From: Solimonas terrae
Lineage (GTDB): Bacteria > Pseudomonadota > Gammaproteobacteria > Nevskiales > Nevskiaceae
DNA length: 64,000 bases
NCBI RefSeq assembly: GCF_011067135.1
Contig: NZ_JAAMOW010000002.1
Coordinates: 489,182 to 553,181 of the forward strand
Direction: 5' to 3'
The notes under the pieces were generated by a model that was given only the letters and a program-made list of their open reading frames with translations, was not told where the DNA came from and did not search any database. A program made the position numbers and the translations under genes. Positions 8,049 to 14,528 of this stretch are shown here, piece after piece. Position 1 is the stretch's first letter. Every line of letters starts with the position of its first letter.

Positions 8049-8332
8049 GGTGACGGCCCGCGATCGTGACGCGACCGTCGCGCCGCAGGCGGGTATTGCG
8101 CGTCGACGAACATCAGGCTGTGGTAGCCGAGCAGTGTCAGCAGCAGCGCCGAGACGGCGGTGAAGGCGATCGGTCCGCTGCCGACGATCCAGGCGCGGCC
8201 GTGCCAGACCCATTCGATCAGCACCATGCCGCCGTACAGCAGTGCGTGACTGCCGATGCCGAGCAGCAGGGCAAGGCGCCGGTATCGGCGTGGTGATCCG
8301 GAAAACACCGGAGACGGGACGTTGTCGCTCAT
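8045..8332 (-). CDS. Small two-helix membrane protein
   Basis: A 95-residue protein beginning MSDNVPSPVFSG with two predicted membrane segments (LALLLGIGSHALLYGGMVLI and IAFTAVSALLLTLLGYHSLMF) and a short Arg-rich C-terminus. I do not recognise a named family. The start overlaps the stop of the upstream CopD-like gene (ATGA, 8329-8332) and its stop overlaps the cytochrome c start (GTGA), so it is cotranslated between a multi-pass membrane protein and a cytochrome. That position suggests it is a small subunit of the same membrane complex. Confidence 0.7.
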   Translation of the reverse strand: MSDNVPSPVFSGSPRRYRRLALLLGIGSHALLYGGMVLIEWVWHGRAWIVGSGPIAFTAVSALLLTLLGYHSLMFVDAQYPPAARRSRHDRGPSP

Positions 8333-8871
8333 GGGCCGACGCCGATCTTGGTGACGGCGAGAAACACGACGATGCCGGTGAAGTAGATGATCAGCGGCGT
8401 CGTCAGCAGCAGGAACCACCAGTGCTGATGCAGCTTGCGCTCGCGATGGTCCGGGCCGCCGCGGGCGAGCGCGTGGCGCTTGTTGCCGCCCAGGTGCGAG
8501 AGGTGATAGTCGAAGCATTCGATCGGCACGAACAGCCCGAACACGATCAGCAGCTTGATCGTCAGCCAGGTTGCCGAGCTGTCCCAGCCGCCGACCCAGT
8601 ACAGCAGCGGGCCGCTGATCATGACGACGGGAAAGGCGATGTGCTCGATCACGGCGCCGCGATCGAAGCGGTCGATCACCCAGTCGCGCTGCGCGATCAC
8701 GCCGGCGTCGTGCGGATGGCGGCGCCAGGCCTGGAACGCCGGGACGAGGTAGTAGACGTAGGCAACCGACGTGCTCCAGATCCACGCCATGACCGCGGCG
8801 AGGTGCACGAACTTGATCTCCAGATACCATGGCGACAGCCACTCGCGCAGCGCGTCGATCGCCGCAGGCAT
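8329..8871 (-). CDS. Four-helix membrane protein, CopD/DUF2269-like
   Basis: A 180-residue integral membrane protein with about four hydrophobic segments (KFVHLAAVMAWIWSTSVAYV, HIAFPVVMISGPLLYWVG, WLTIKLLIVFGLFVPIECF, WWFLLLTTPLIIYFTGIVVF). Histidines at the ends of several helices (KFVHLAA, EHIAFP, DYHLSHLGG) could bind haem, as in CopD/HemJ/DUF2269 proteins. It follows the VOC gene by 6 bp and overlaps the next gene by 4 bp. Together with the small membrane protein and the cytochrome c lipoprotein it looks like a membrane electron-transfer unit placed under the same predicted operator as the catabolic operons. The redox function is inference. Confidence 0.65.
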   Translation of the reverse strand: MPAAIDALREWLSPWYLEIKFVHLAAVMAWIWSTSVAYVYYLVPAFQAWRRHPHDAGVIAQRDWVIDRFDRGAVIEHIAFPVVMISGPLLYWVGGWDSSATWLTIKLLIVFGLFVPIECFDYHLSHLGGNKRHALARGGPDHRERKLHQHWWFLLLTTPLIIYFTGIVVFLAVTKIGVGP

Positions 8872-8877
8872 CGTGGT

Positions 8878-9480
8878 TCAGCCCTTCGCGGCCGGCGCGC
8901 TCTGGCGGCTGCGACGATCGAGCACCTCGGCGCCGAACTTGGCTTCCTTGCCTTCGCGCGTGCGCGCGCTCCACTCGCTGATCACGCGGTGCGCGCCGGC
9001 GCGTTCCTCGGCCATGATGTGATCGTGCTTCGCGGTGCGCGTCGTGAACTCGACCTGCAGGCCGTTCGGGTCGTACATGTAAACCGACTTGACGAAGTCG
9101 TGGTCGATCGGCCCGAGGCAGGACACGCCCTTGCCGTTGATGCGCCGCTGGATCGCGCGCAGCGCGGTTTCGTCCTCGACTTCGAAGGCGATGTGGCGGT
9201 CGAAGCTGTCGGCGTTCCTGAAGTGCTCGGGCTGCGCGGTGTCCGGCTGATCGAAGAAGGCGATGTACTCGCCATTGCCGAGTTCGAAGAACAGATGCAT
9301 GAACGGAATCTTCTTGCGCAGGCCCGGCACTTCGTCGGCGACCAGCGTCATCGTCAGCGGGAAGCCGAGCACGTCTTCGTAGAACCAGCGGGTCTGTTCG
9401 GCATCACGGCAGCGATAGGCGGCGTGATGTATGCCTTTCGCCGTCGGAGCGCCGTCCGGGGTGCCGCTTTCGCTGTTCAT
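8878..9480 (-). CDS. VOC-family metalloprotein (glyoxalase/extradiol dioxygenase fold)
   Basis: A 200-residue vicinal-oxygen-chelate protein. Metal-ligand candidates follow the usual pattern of two beta-alpha-beta-beta-beta units: His in GIHHAAYRC, Glu in FFELGNGEYIAFFD, His in FDRHIAFEV and Glu in NGLQVEFTT. The C-terminal 50 residues form a charged extension (AEERAGAHRVISEWSART) not part of the core fold. It could be an isomerase, lyase or dioxygenase acting on a catabolic intermediate; the sequence does not decide. It is the first gene of a four-gene operon, and its ATG is only 27 bp downstream of a copy of the shared 17-bp operator, tying it to the same regulon. Confidence 0.85.
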   Translation of the reverse strand: MNSESGTPDGAPTAKGIHHAAYRCRDAEQTRWFYEDVLGFPLTMTLVADEVPGLRKKIPFMHLFFELGNGEYIAFFDQPDTAQPEHFRNADSFDRHIAFEVEDETALRAIQRRINGKGVSCLGPIDHDFVKSVYMYDPNGLQVEFTTRTAKHDHIMAEERAGAHRVISEWSARTREGKEAKFGAEVLDRRSRQSAPAAKG

Positions 9481-9506
9481 CCGATCTGCATCCCCGTTCG
9501 AAATAA

Positions 9507-9523
9507 TGTCAAGTAACTGGACT
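9507..9523. promoter_or_regulatory. Shared 17-bp operator, site 1 (upstream of the VOC operon)
   Basis: TGTCAAG-TAA-CTGGACT, an imperfect 7-3-7 dyad. It lies 27 bp before the VOC start codon, between that gene and the stop of the MarR gene. It is the weakest of five matching sites in the window; the left half is perfect and the right half deviates at two positions. Confidence 0.6.
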
Positions 9524-9555
9524 AGTTTCGATTAAACCTTGCGCGTCCGGCGCTG

Positions 9556-10185
9556 TCAACGCGTGCGCCTGGCTGGCGAGCTGCGCTTGCTTGCGGCAGC
9601 CGGCCTGTTCGCGCCGCGCTGCTTCGCTGCGCTCGCCGCCGGCCTGGCCGCGCTGCCTGCCGGGCTGCGGCTGGCGACGGCTTCGAGCGACGGCCCCTTG
9701 CGGCGCTTCTGCAGGCGCACGTCGGCCGGCGTCGCGGTCACCGGTTCGCCCCAGTCGCGTTCGAGCAGGATGCGGCGCAGATCGCCCAGCGCCTTGCTGC
9801 CGAGGCGGCGTTCGATTTCGTCGTCGAGATGTTCGAGCGCGCGTACGGTGATCTCGCCGATCTGCACGCCGCGGCTGCTGTAGCGGATGATCTTGGCGCG
9901 GGCATCGGCGGGGTCATCGGCGAGGTCGAGCAGGCCGCGCTGCTGCATGTCGGCGAGCAGCTGCTGCACCGCCTGGCGGCTGATGCCGAGGCGCCGCGCC
10001 AGTTCGGCCGGCCGCGTCACGCCGTCGGCGACGTTGGTCATGATCAGCGACTGCGTGCGCGACAGGCCCGGCATGCCGGCGGCGCGCAGGTGGTTCTGCA
10101 GGCCTTCGTCCATCCAGTAGAACGCGTGCAGCAGGCCGCTCATCAGGAAGTAGCGCGAGGTCGAAGCCGGCTTTTTTTCTTTCAT
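9556..10185 (-). CDS. MarR-family transcriptional regulator
   Basis: A 209-residue protein with a MarR winged helix-turn-helix: GLSRTQSLIMTNVADGVTRP, then AELARRLGISRQAVQQLLAD as recognition helices and the wing DPADARAKIIRYSSRG. Residues from about 150 on are an Ala/Ser/Arg/Pro-rich basic tail not usual for the family, perhaps a second DNA contact. It is the last gene of the TonB-receptor operon; its ATG overlaps the hydrolase stop by one base (TGATG). It is the only dedicated regulator within the catabolic region (7.7-32.6 kb), and MarR dimers bind dyads of about 17 bp, so it is the best candidate for the repeated TGTSAAG-N3-CTTSACA operators. If so it is autoregulated through the TonB promoter. 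Confidence 0.9.
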   Translation of the reverse strand: MKEKKPASTSRYFLMSGLLHAFYWMDEGLQNHLRAAGMPGLSRTQSLIMTNVADGVTRPAELARRLGISRQAVQQLLADMQQRGLLDLADDPADARAKIIRYSSRGVQIGEITVRALEHLDDEIERRLGSKALGDLRRILLERDWGEPVTATPADVRLQKRRKGPSLEAVASRSPAGSAARPAASAAKQRGANRPAAASKRSSPARRTR

Positions 10186-11366
10186 CAGGCGTTTCCGAGT
10201 CCGTGCCTGCGCAGCCAGTCGGCGACGACGGCCACGGATTCCATGAGTTGTTGTTTCTGGCCGAGGTAATAATGCGTGGCACCCTGGATTTGCGCCACCT
10301 GGCGGTCGTCGTGGGCGACCGCGTCGAACAGTCTTTGCGCGTGGCTCGGCGTGCAGATGTCGTCGGCGGAATTGCCGATCACCAGCACCGGCACCTTGAT
10401 CCGCGCCAGTGCGCGCACGCCGTCGGCGTGACTGTCGTCGTAGCTCCATTGCGACAGCCAGCTGCGCAGCGTGCAGAAGCGCGCGAGGCCGACCGGACTC
10501 ATGTTGACGGTCTGCGGATCGCCGAGGAAGCACTGACCCGGCGGGCGGTCGTTCGGATCGACGGCCGGATCGACGAAGCGCGGATCGGCCATCGTGCCGT
10601 GCACGACGAAACCGAATTCCTCGTGCGTGCGTCCGGCGGCGCGCAGCGCAGCGAGCTTGTCCTTGACCCAGGCGGTGATGCGCCGGTTGCGGGCGATCTG
10701 GGCGGCGCGGTAGCGCTCCAGAAACTCGGCGCTGTACGGCGGCTGGTTGGGGTTCTGCGGATCGTAGAGATCGAGTTCGCGATCGCGGCGTTCGGGATCG
10801 AGCTCGTCGAGTATCGAGGCGTCGAGACTTTCGGTCAGCGTCGTCGCGCGGCTGACGTGCGCGGCAATCAGCATCAGCGCATCCGCCGGTATCAACTTCG
10901 CCTTGCTCAGATCCGGCGGCTCGCCGGCCGGCGTCGCGGTCACGCTCGGCGACTCCGCCTCGGCCTGATAGAACGCAGACAGCGAACCGCCGCCGCTCCA
11001 GCCGCCGAGCACCACCCGTTCGTAGCCGAGCCGGTTCCTGGCGTCGCGTATGCATTCGCCGAGATCGATCGCGACCTTCTCCATCTGCAGCGCGTAGTCC
11101 ACGCCGGGGTAGCGGCTGTTGCAGTAGATGACGTGGTGGCCGGCCTTGGCCAGTGCATGCGGCATCGGCAGGTATTCGCCGCCGCCGATCGGATGCATGA
11201 AGACGATCACCGTCTTCGACGGCACCGACGGCTTCAGCAGATGTGCCTTGAGCAGCACCATGCCGGCGACACCGCCGTAGGTGTCCTTGTAGGCCGCCTT
11301 TTCCTGGAACAGCACCACATAGGGAATGCGTTCGACGCTGATCTTTTCTGAGGGCTCGCCGCTCAC
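10185..11366 (-). CDS. Alpha/beta hydrolase
   Basis: A 393-residue alpha/beta hydrolase fold protein. The nucleophile elbow is GGWSGGGS, the acid probably the Asp pair in GNSADDICTP, and the histidine is in QGATHYYLG near the C-terminus. The oxyanion-hole region reads VIVFMHPIGGGEY. There is no signal peptide, so it is cytoplasmic. A long insertion between the nucleophile and acid (about 170 residues) may be a lid. It could open a lactone or ester or hydrolyse an acyl-CoA made by the neighbouring enzymes. The GTG start overlaps the stop of the DUF6285-like gene (GTGA, 11363-11366) and its stop overlaps the MarR start. Confidence 0.85.
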   Translation of the reverse strand: MSGEPSEKISVERIPYVVLFQEKAAYKDTYGGVAGMVLLKAHLLKPSVPSKTVIVFMHPIGGGEYLPMPHALAKAGHHVIYCNSRYPGVDYALQMEKVAIDLGECIRDARNRLGYERVVLGGWSGGGSLSAFYQAEAESPSVTATPAGEPPDLSKAKLIPADALMLIAAHVSRATTLTESLDASILDELDPERRDRELDLYDPQNPNQPPYSAEFLERYRAAQIARNRRITAWVKDKLAALRAAGRTHEEFGFVVHGTMADPRFVDPAVDPNDRPPGQCFLGDPQTVNMSPVGLARFCTLRSWLSQWSYDDSHADGVRALARIKVPVLVIGNSADDICTPSHAQRLFDAVAHDDRQVAQIQGATHYYLGQKQQLMESVAVVADWLRRHGLGNA

Positions 11367-11743
11367 GGCCGGTCTCCGGAATGGGGCAGGGGTTTGAAAT
11401 CGGGTTGATCGAAGGCCAGGCGCGCGAGCACGCCGGCGCGCAGCGTCGCCAGCAGCGCGGGATCGTCCGGCGCCTGCCGACCGTCGCGCAGGCGCGCGCA
11501 CAGTTCGGCGCGCAGCGCGGCGAGCGTGTCGTGGCGGCCGAGCAGGGCGGAAAGACGCGCGCGCTCGGCGTCGGTCGCTGCGTCGGCGCCGGCCGCTTCG
11601 CGTTCGAGGATGTCGAAGGCATTGAGCGCGATGCGCAGTTCGTAGCGCTGCGTGCCGTCGAGCTGCGCGATCAGCGAGCGCAAAGCGTCGCGCAGGGCGG
11701 CCGCCAGTTCCGGGCGATGCGGGCGATTGCTGAAATCGTTCAC
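11363..11743 (-). CDS. Small DUF6285-like protein, LvaB-type partner of the APH kinase
   Basis: A 126-residue mostly helical, acidic/Arg-rich protein without signal or membrane segment: PHRPELAAALRDALRSLIAQ, YELRIALNAFDILEREA, then RLSALLG and RAGVLARLAFDQPDF. Small proteins of this kind lie next to aminoglycoside-phosphotransferase-like kinases and acyl-CoA dehydrogenases; in Pseudomonas putida levulinate catabolism the small LvaB is required together with the kinase LvaA. The family name is my recollection and was not checked by a search. The GTG start overlaps the kinase stop (GTGA, 11740-11743), so kinase and partner are translationally coupled. Confidence 0.7.
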   Translation of the reverse strand: MNDFSNRPHRPELAAALRDALRSLIAQLDGTQRYELRIALNAFDILEREAAGADAATDAERARLSALLGRHDTLAALRAELCARLRDGRQAPDDPALLATLRAGVLARLAFDQPDFKPLPHSGDRP

Positions 11744-12735
11744 GGGCCGCGTCCTTCGAGCAGATCGAGCAGCTGCAGTTCGACTTCCGAGACGCGTCGA
11801 CCGATCACGGCCGGCTCCAGCTGCGTGAGTTCGCCGCGCAGGCGACGGTGCGCGAACCACTGGCAGATCACACCCCACTTGAGCGTGCCGAGCAGCTCCC
11901 AGAAGCGCACGGCGGCCGCATCGACGACAGTGCCGGCGGCCTGTTCGTAGTGTTCGTACAGCTCGGCGCGCCGGCCGAAGCCGCCGACCGGCAGCTCGTC
12001 GCGACCGAAACGCCAGGAACGCACGCAGAGCCAGCCGAGGTCTTCCATCGCATCGCCGCGATGGGCGAGTTCCCAGTCGAGCACGCCGGCGAGGCCGGTC
12101 TCGTCGACCAGCAGATTGCCGGTGCGGAAGTCGCCGTGGATGACGACAGGGCGGCGCGTCGGCGGCAGATGCTGCGCGAGCCAGGCGAACGCGGCTTCGA
12201 ACACCGGCAGCGGTTCGCCATAGTGGCGATGCCGCGCCGCCAGTTCGGCGATCTGCGTGTCGGCGTTGCGCAGCGGCAGAAAGGCGAGGGCTTCGGCATC
12301 CAGGGCATGAATGCCGGCCAGCGCCTGCGCGCATTGCCGCGGCAGCGCGCGTCTCGCGTCGCCGTAGCGTGCGTCACCGACGATGCGCTTGCCCAGGGTT
12401 TCGCCGGCGACGAAGCGCGACACGAAGCCGTCGACGAGGCCATCGTCCGCGTCGACGCAGAGCAGCACTTCCGGCGTGCATACGCCGCCGAGGAACGCGG
12501 CCTGTTGCGCGCGCGCCTGCTCGGACTTGCCGAGTGCACTGACGAAGGATTCGCCGCCGCCGAACTGCTGCAGGATGCAGCGTTCGTGGCGCCCAGGTCC
12601 TTCCAGTTCGAACACGAAGCTGTTCGACGACGCGCCGGCCGACAGCGCCTGCAATGCGCCGATCCGCACCGTCACGCCGTGTCGGCGCTGCCAGGCGGCC
12701 TGCAGCCTGGTCGCAAGTTCGTCGTGCGCGCTCAC
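11740..12735 (-). CDS. APH-fold kinase, probable hydroxyacyl-CoA kinase (LvaA/ACAD10-11 kinase type)
   Basis: A 331-residue aminoglycoside phosphotransferase-fold protein. The catalytic loop is VIHGDFRTGNLLVD and the metal-binding motif VLDWELAHRGD; the nucleotide-binding region has SAGASSNSFVFEL near residue 35. No resistance role is suggested: it lies between an ACAD10/11-like dehydrogenase and a LvaB-like protein, the same trio as lvaA-lvaB-lvaC, and human ACAD10/11 fuse the two enzyme domains. In those systems the kinase phosphorylates the 4-hydroxyl of an acyl-CoA and the dehydrogenase-like partner eliminates phosphate. Its GTG start overlaps the dehydrogenase stop (GTGA, 12732-12735). 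The substrate here is unknown. Confidence 0.85.
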   Translation of the reverse strand: MSAHDELATRLQAAWQRRHGVTVRIGALQALSAGASSNSFVFELEGPGRHERCILQQFGGGESFVSALGKSEQARAQQAAFLGGVCTPEVLLCVDADDGLVDGFVSRFVAGETLGKRIVGDARYGDARRALPRQCAQALAGIHALDAEALAFLPLRNADTQIAELAARHRHYGEPLPVFEAAFAWLAQHLPPTRRPVVIHGDFRTGNLLVDETGLAGVLDWELAHRGDAMEDLGWLCVRSWRFGRDELPVGGFGRRAELYEHYEQAAGTVVDAAAVRFWELLGTLKWGVICQWFAHRRLRGELTQLEPAVIGRRVSEVELQLLDLLEGRGP

Positions 12736-13922
12736 GTGTCGACGCCGAAATCGATGCCGGCGCCACCGTCGCGATACTGCTTGAGCACGCGTCGCGCGAC
12801 CGACTGCATGTGGACCTCGTCCGGCCCGTCGTAGATGCGCGCCTCGCGCGCGTGGCGGTACATGAGGCCGAGCGGCGTGTCGTCGCTCAGGCCCTCGGCG
12901 CCGTGCACCTGGATCGCGCGATCGATGACGTCGTGCAGCATGCGGGCGCCGACCACCTTGATGATCGCGATCTCGTCGCGTGCCTGCAGGCCGGCGTCGA
13001 GCTTGCGCGCCGCGTCCAGGGTCAGCAGGCGCGCGGCGCGGATCGCGGCGGCGCTGTCGAACACGTAGCCCTGCAAGAGCTGCTTGTCGGCGAGCGTGCT
13101 GCCGAACGCACTGCGCGCCTGCAGGCGCCGGCACATCAGATCGAAGGCGCGCTGCGCCTGGCCGAGCCAGCGCATGCAGTGATAGATGCGGCCGGGCCCG
13201 AGCCGTTCCTGGGCGATCGCGAAACCGGCGCCGCGCGCGCCGAGCAGATGGTCGGCCGGCACGCGCAGCCGATCGAGTTCGATCTCGTAGTGACCGCCAT
13301 TGATGCCGAGCACCGGCAGCTCGCGGACGATGCGATAACCCGGTGCGTCGGTCGGCACGACGATCAGGCTGAACGCGGCATGCGCCGGCGCGTCGGCTTC
13401 GGTGCGGCACATCACCGTCGTGTAGCGGGCGTCGGCGGCGCCGGTCGTGAACCATTTGCGACCGTCGACGACCCAGTGCCCGCCTTCGAGGTGCGCGCGT
13501 GTCTGCAGCTGGGTCGGATCGGAGCTGGAGATGCCGGGCTCGGTCATCGCGAAGCTCGGCACGAACTCGCCGGCGATCATCGGCCGCAGATAGCGCGCAT
13601 GCCAGTGTTCGCTGCCGTGGCGATGCACCATCAGCGAGTCCTGCAGCGACAGCGTGCCGAGCGCCTGCATCGCCCAGAACGAACGGCCGATCACTTCGTT
13701 GATCTGCACGTAGTCCATGAACGGCAGGCCCTGGCCGCCGAGCTCGCGCGGATGCCCCAGTGCCCACAGGCCCTGCGCCTTCGCGCGCTGCATCAGCGTC
13801 TGCAGCAGCACATTGCGCTGCGCGCGTGGCGCGCTGTCGAGGGCGGCTTCGGCCGGGTAGATCTCGTCTTCGACGAAGCGCAGGACGCGCTCGCGCAGCA
13901 CGGTCATTGCGGGTGCGTTCAT
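12732..13922 (-). CDS. Acyl-CoA dehydrogenase, ACAD10/11 and LvaC type
   Basis: A 396-residue flavoprotein with the usual acyl-CoA dehydrogenase layout: helical N-terminal domain, FAMTEPGISSSDPT (FAD/substrate loop) in the beta domain, and helical C-terminal domain with QVHGAEGLSDDTPLG and ARIYDGPDEVHMQSVARRVL. The YDGPDEVH signature is characteristic of the ACAD10/11 branch rather than of short- or medium-chain dehydrogenases. Its coupling to an APH kinase supports a role in converting a phosphorylated 4-hydroxyacyl-CoA to an enoyl-CoA. ATG at 13922 has a GGAG sequence a few bases upstream and follows the flavoprotein gene by 10 bp. Confidence 0.9.
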   Translation of the reverse strand: MNAPAMTVLRERVLRFVEDEIYPAEAALDSAPRAQRNVLLQTLMQRAKAQGLWALGHPRELGGQGLPFMDYVQINEVIGRSFWAMQALGTLSLQDSLMVHRHGSEHWHARYLRPMIAGEFVPSFAMTEPGISSSDPTQLQTRAHLEGGHWVVDGRKWFTTGAADARYTTVMCRTEADAPAHAAFSLIVVPTDAPGYRIVRELPVLGINGGHYEIELDRLRVPADHLLGARGAGFAIAQERLGPGRIYHCMRWLGQAQRAFDLMCRRLQARSAFGSTLADKQLLQGYVFDSAAAIRAARLLTLDAARKLDAGLQARDEIAIIKVVGARMLHDVIDRAIQVHGAEGLSDDTPLGLMYRHAREARIYDGPDEVHMQSVARRVLKQYRDGGAGIDFGVDT

Positions 13923-13932
13923 GCAGGGCTCC

Positions 13933-14514
13933 TCATTCGGTGGCGGCGATGCGGCGCACGCGCTGCAGCCATCGTTCGCGCTGCTCGCGCCGCGAGCCGC
14001 GCACCGGGCCGATCGAGTGCACCTGCACTGGCTTGAAGCCGCAGAAGCCGAGGATTGAATGGCGCAGCTGGCGATGACCGGGCATGTGGATGAACCAGCG
14101 GAAATACCAGGGCGGCGTGTCCATCGTCACCAGCGCGCGTGCGCTGCGGCCGGCGAGCAGGCGATCCCAGAGCGGCGAACCCTTGCGATAGCGGAACGCG
14201 AAGCCCGGCAGCAGCGTGCGGTCGAAGAAGCCTTTCAGCAGCGCCGGCATGACGCCCCACCAGGTCGGGTACACCAGCACCAGATGCTGGGCCCAGAGCA
14301 TCGCCTGCTGCAGTTCCAGCAGATCCGGCTCCAGGGTCTGCGCGTTCTGCTGCCAGCGGCCGTCGGCGACCACATCGAAGCGCAGCTCGGCGAGGTTGTA
14401 GCGGCGCACCGTGTGGCCGGCCGCGCTTGCGCCCTGCGCGTAGGCGTCGGCCAGCGCGCCGCAGTAACTGTCGACGCGCGGGTGGCCGAGCAGCAGCAGG
14501 ATGTTCTTGCCCAC
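13933..14514 (-). CDS. NAD(P)H dehydrogenase (quinone), flavodoxin-like
   Basis: A 193-residue protein of the NQO/KefF/MdaB flavodoxin-fold family. GKNILLLLGHPRVDS is the phosphate-binding loop, VLVYPTWWGVMPALLKGFFDR the family signature around the flavin, and LVTMDTPPWYFRW part of the active site. It would transfer electrons from NAD(P)H to a quinone or other acceptor. I chose the GTG at 14512-14514; no ATG gives a sensible N-terminus, and the upstream TonB-receptor stop is 14 bp away. It is the second gene of the operon. The role in the pathway is open: detoxification of quinones or reduction of an intermediate. Confidence 0.85.
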   Translation of the reverse strand: MGKNILLLLGHPRVDSYCGALADAYAQGASAAGHTVRRYNLAELRFDVVADGRWQQNAQTLEPDLLELQQAMLWAQHLVLVYPTWWGVMPALLKGFFDRTLLPGFAFRYRKGSPLWDRLLAGRSARALVTMDTPPWYFRWFIHMPGHRQLRHSILGFCGFKPVQVHSIGPVRGSRREQRERWLQRVRRIAATE

Positions 14515-14528
14515 GGTCGTCGCGGCGC

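Noticed and set aside
11740..12735. Aminoglycoside resistance gene
   Set aside because: The kinase fold is shared, but coupling to an ACAD10/11-type dehydrogenase and a LvaB-like protein points to catabolism, not resistance.
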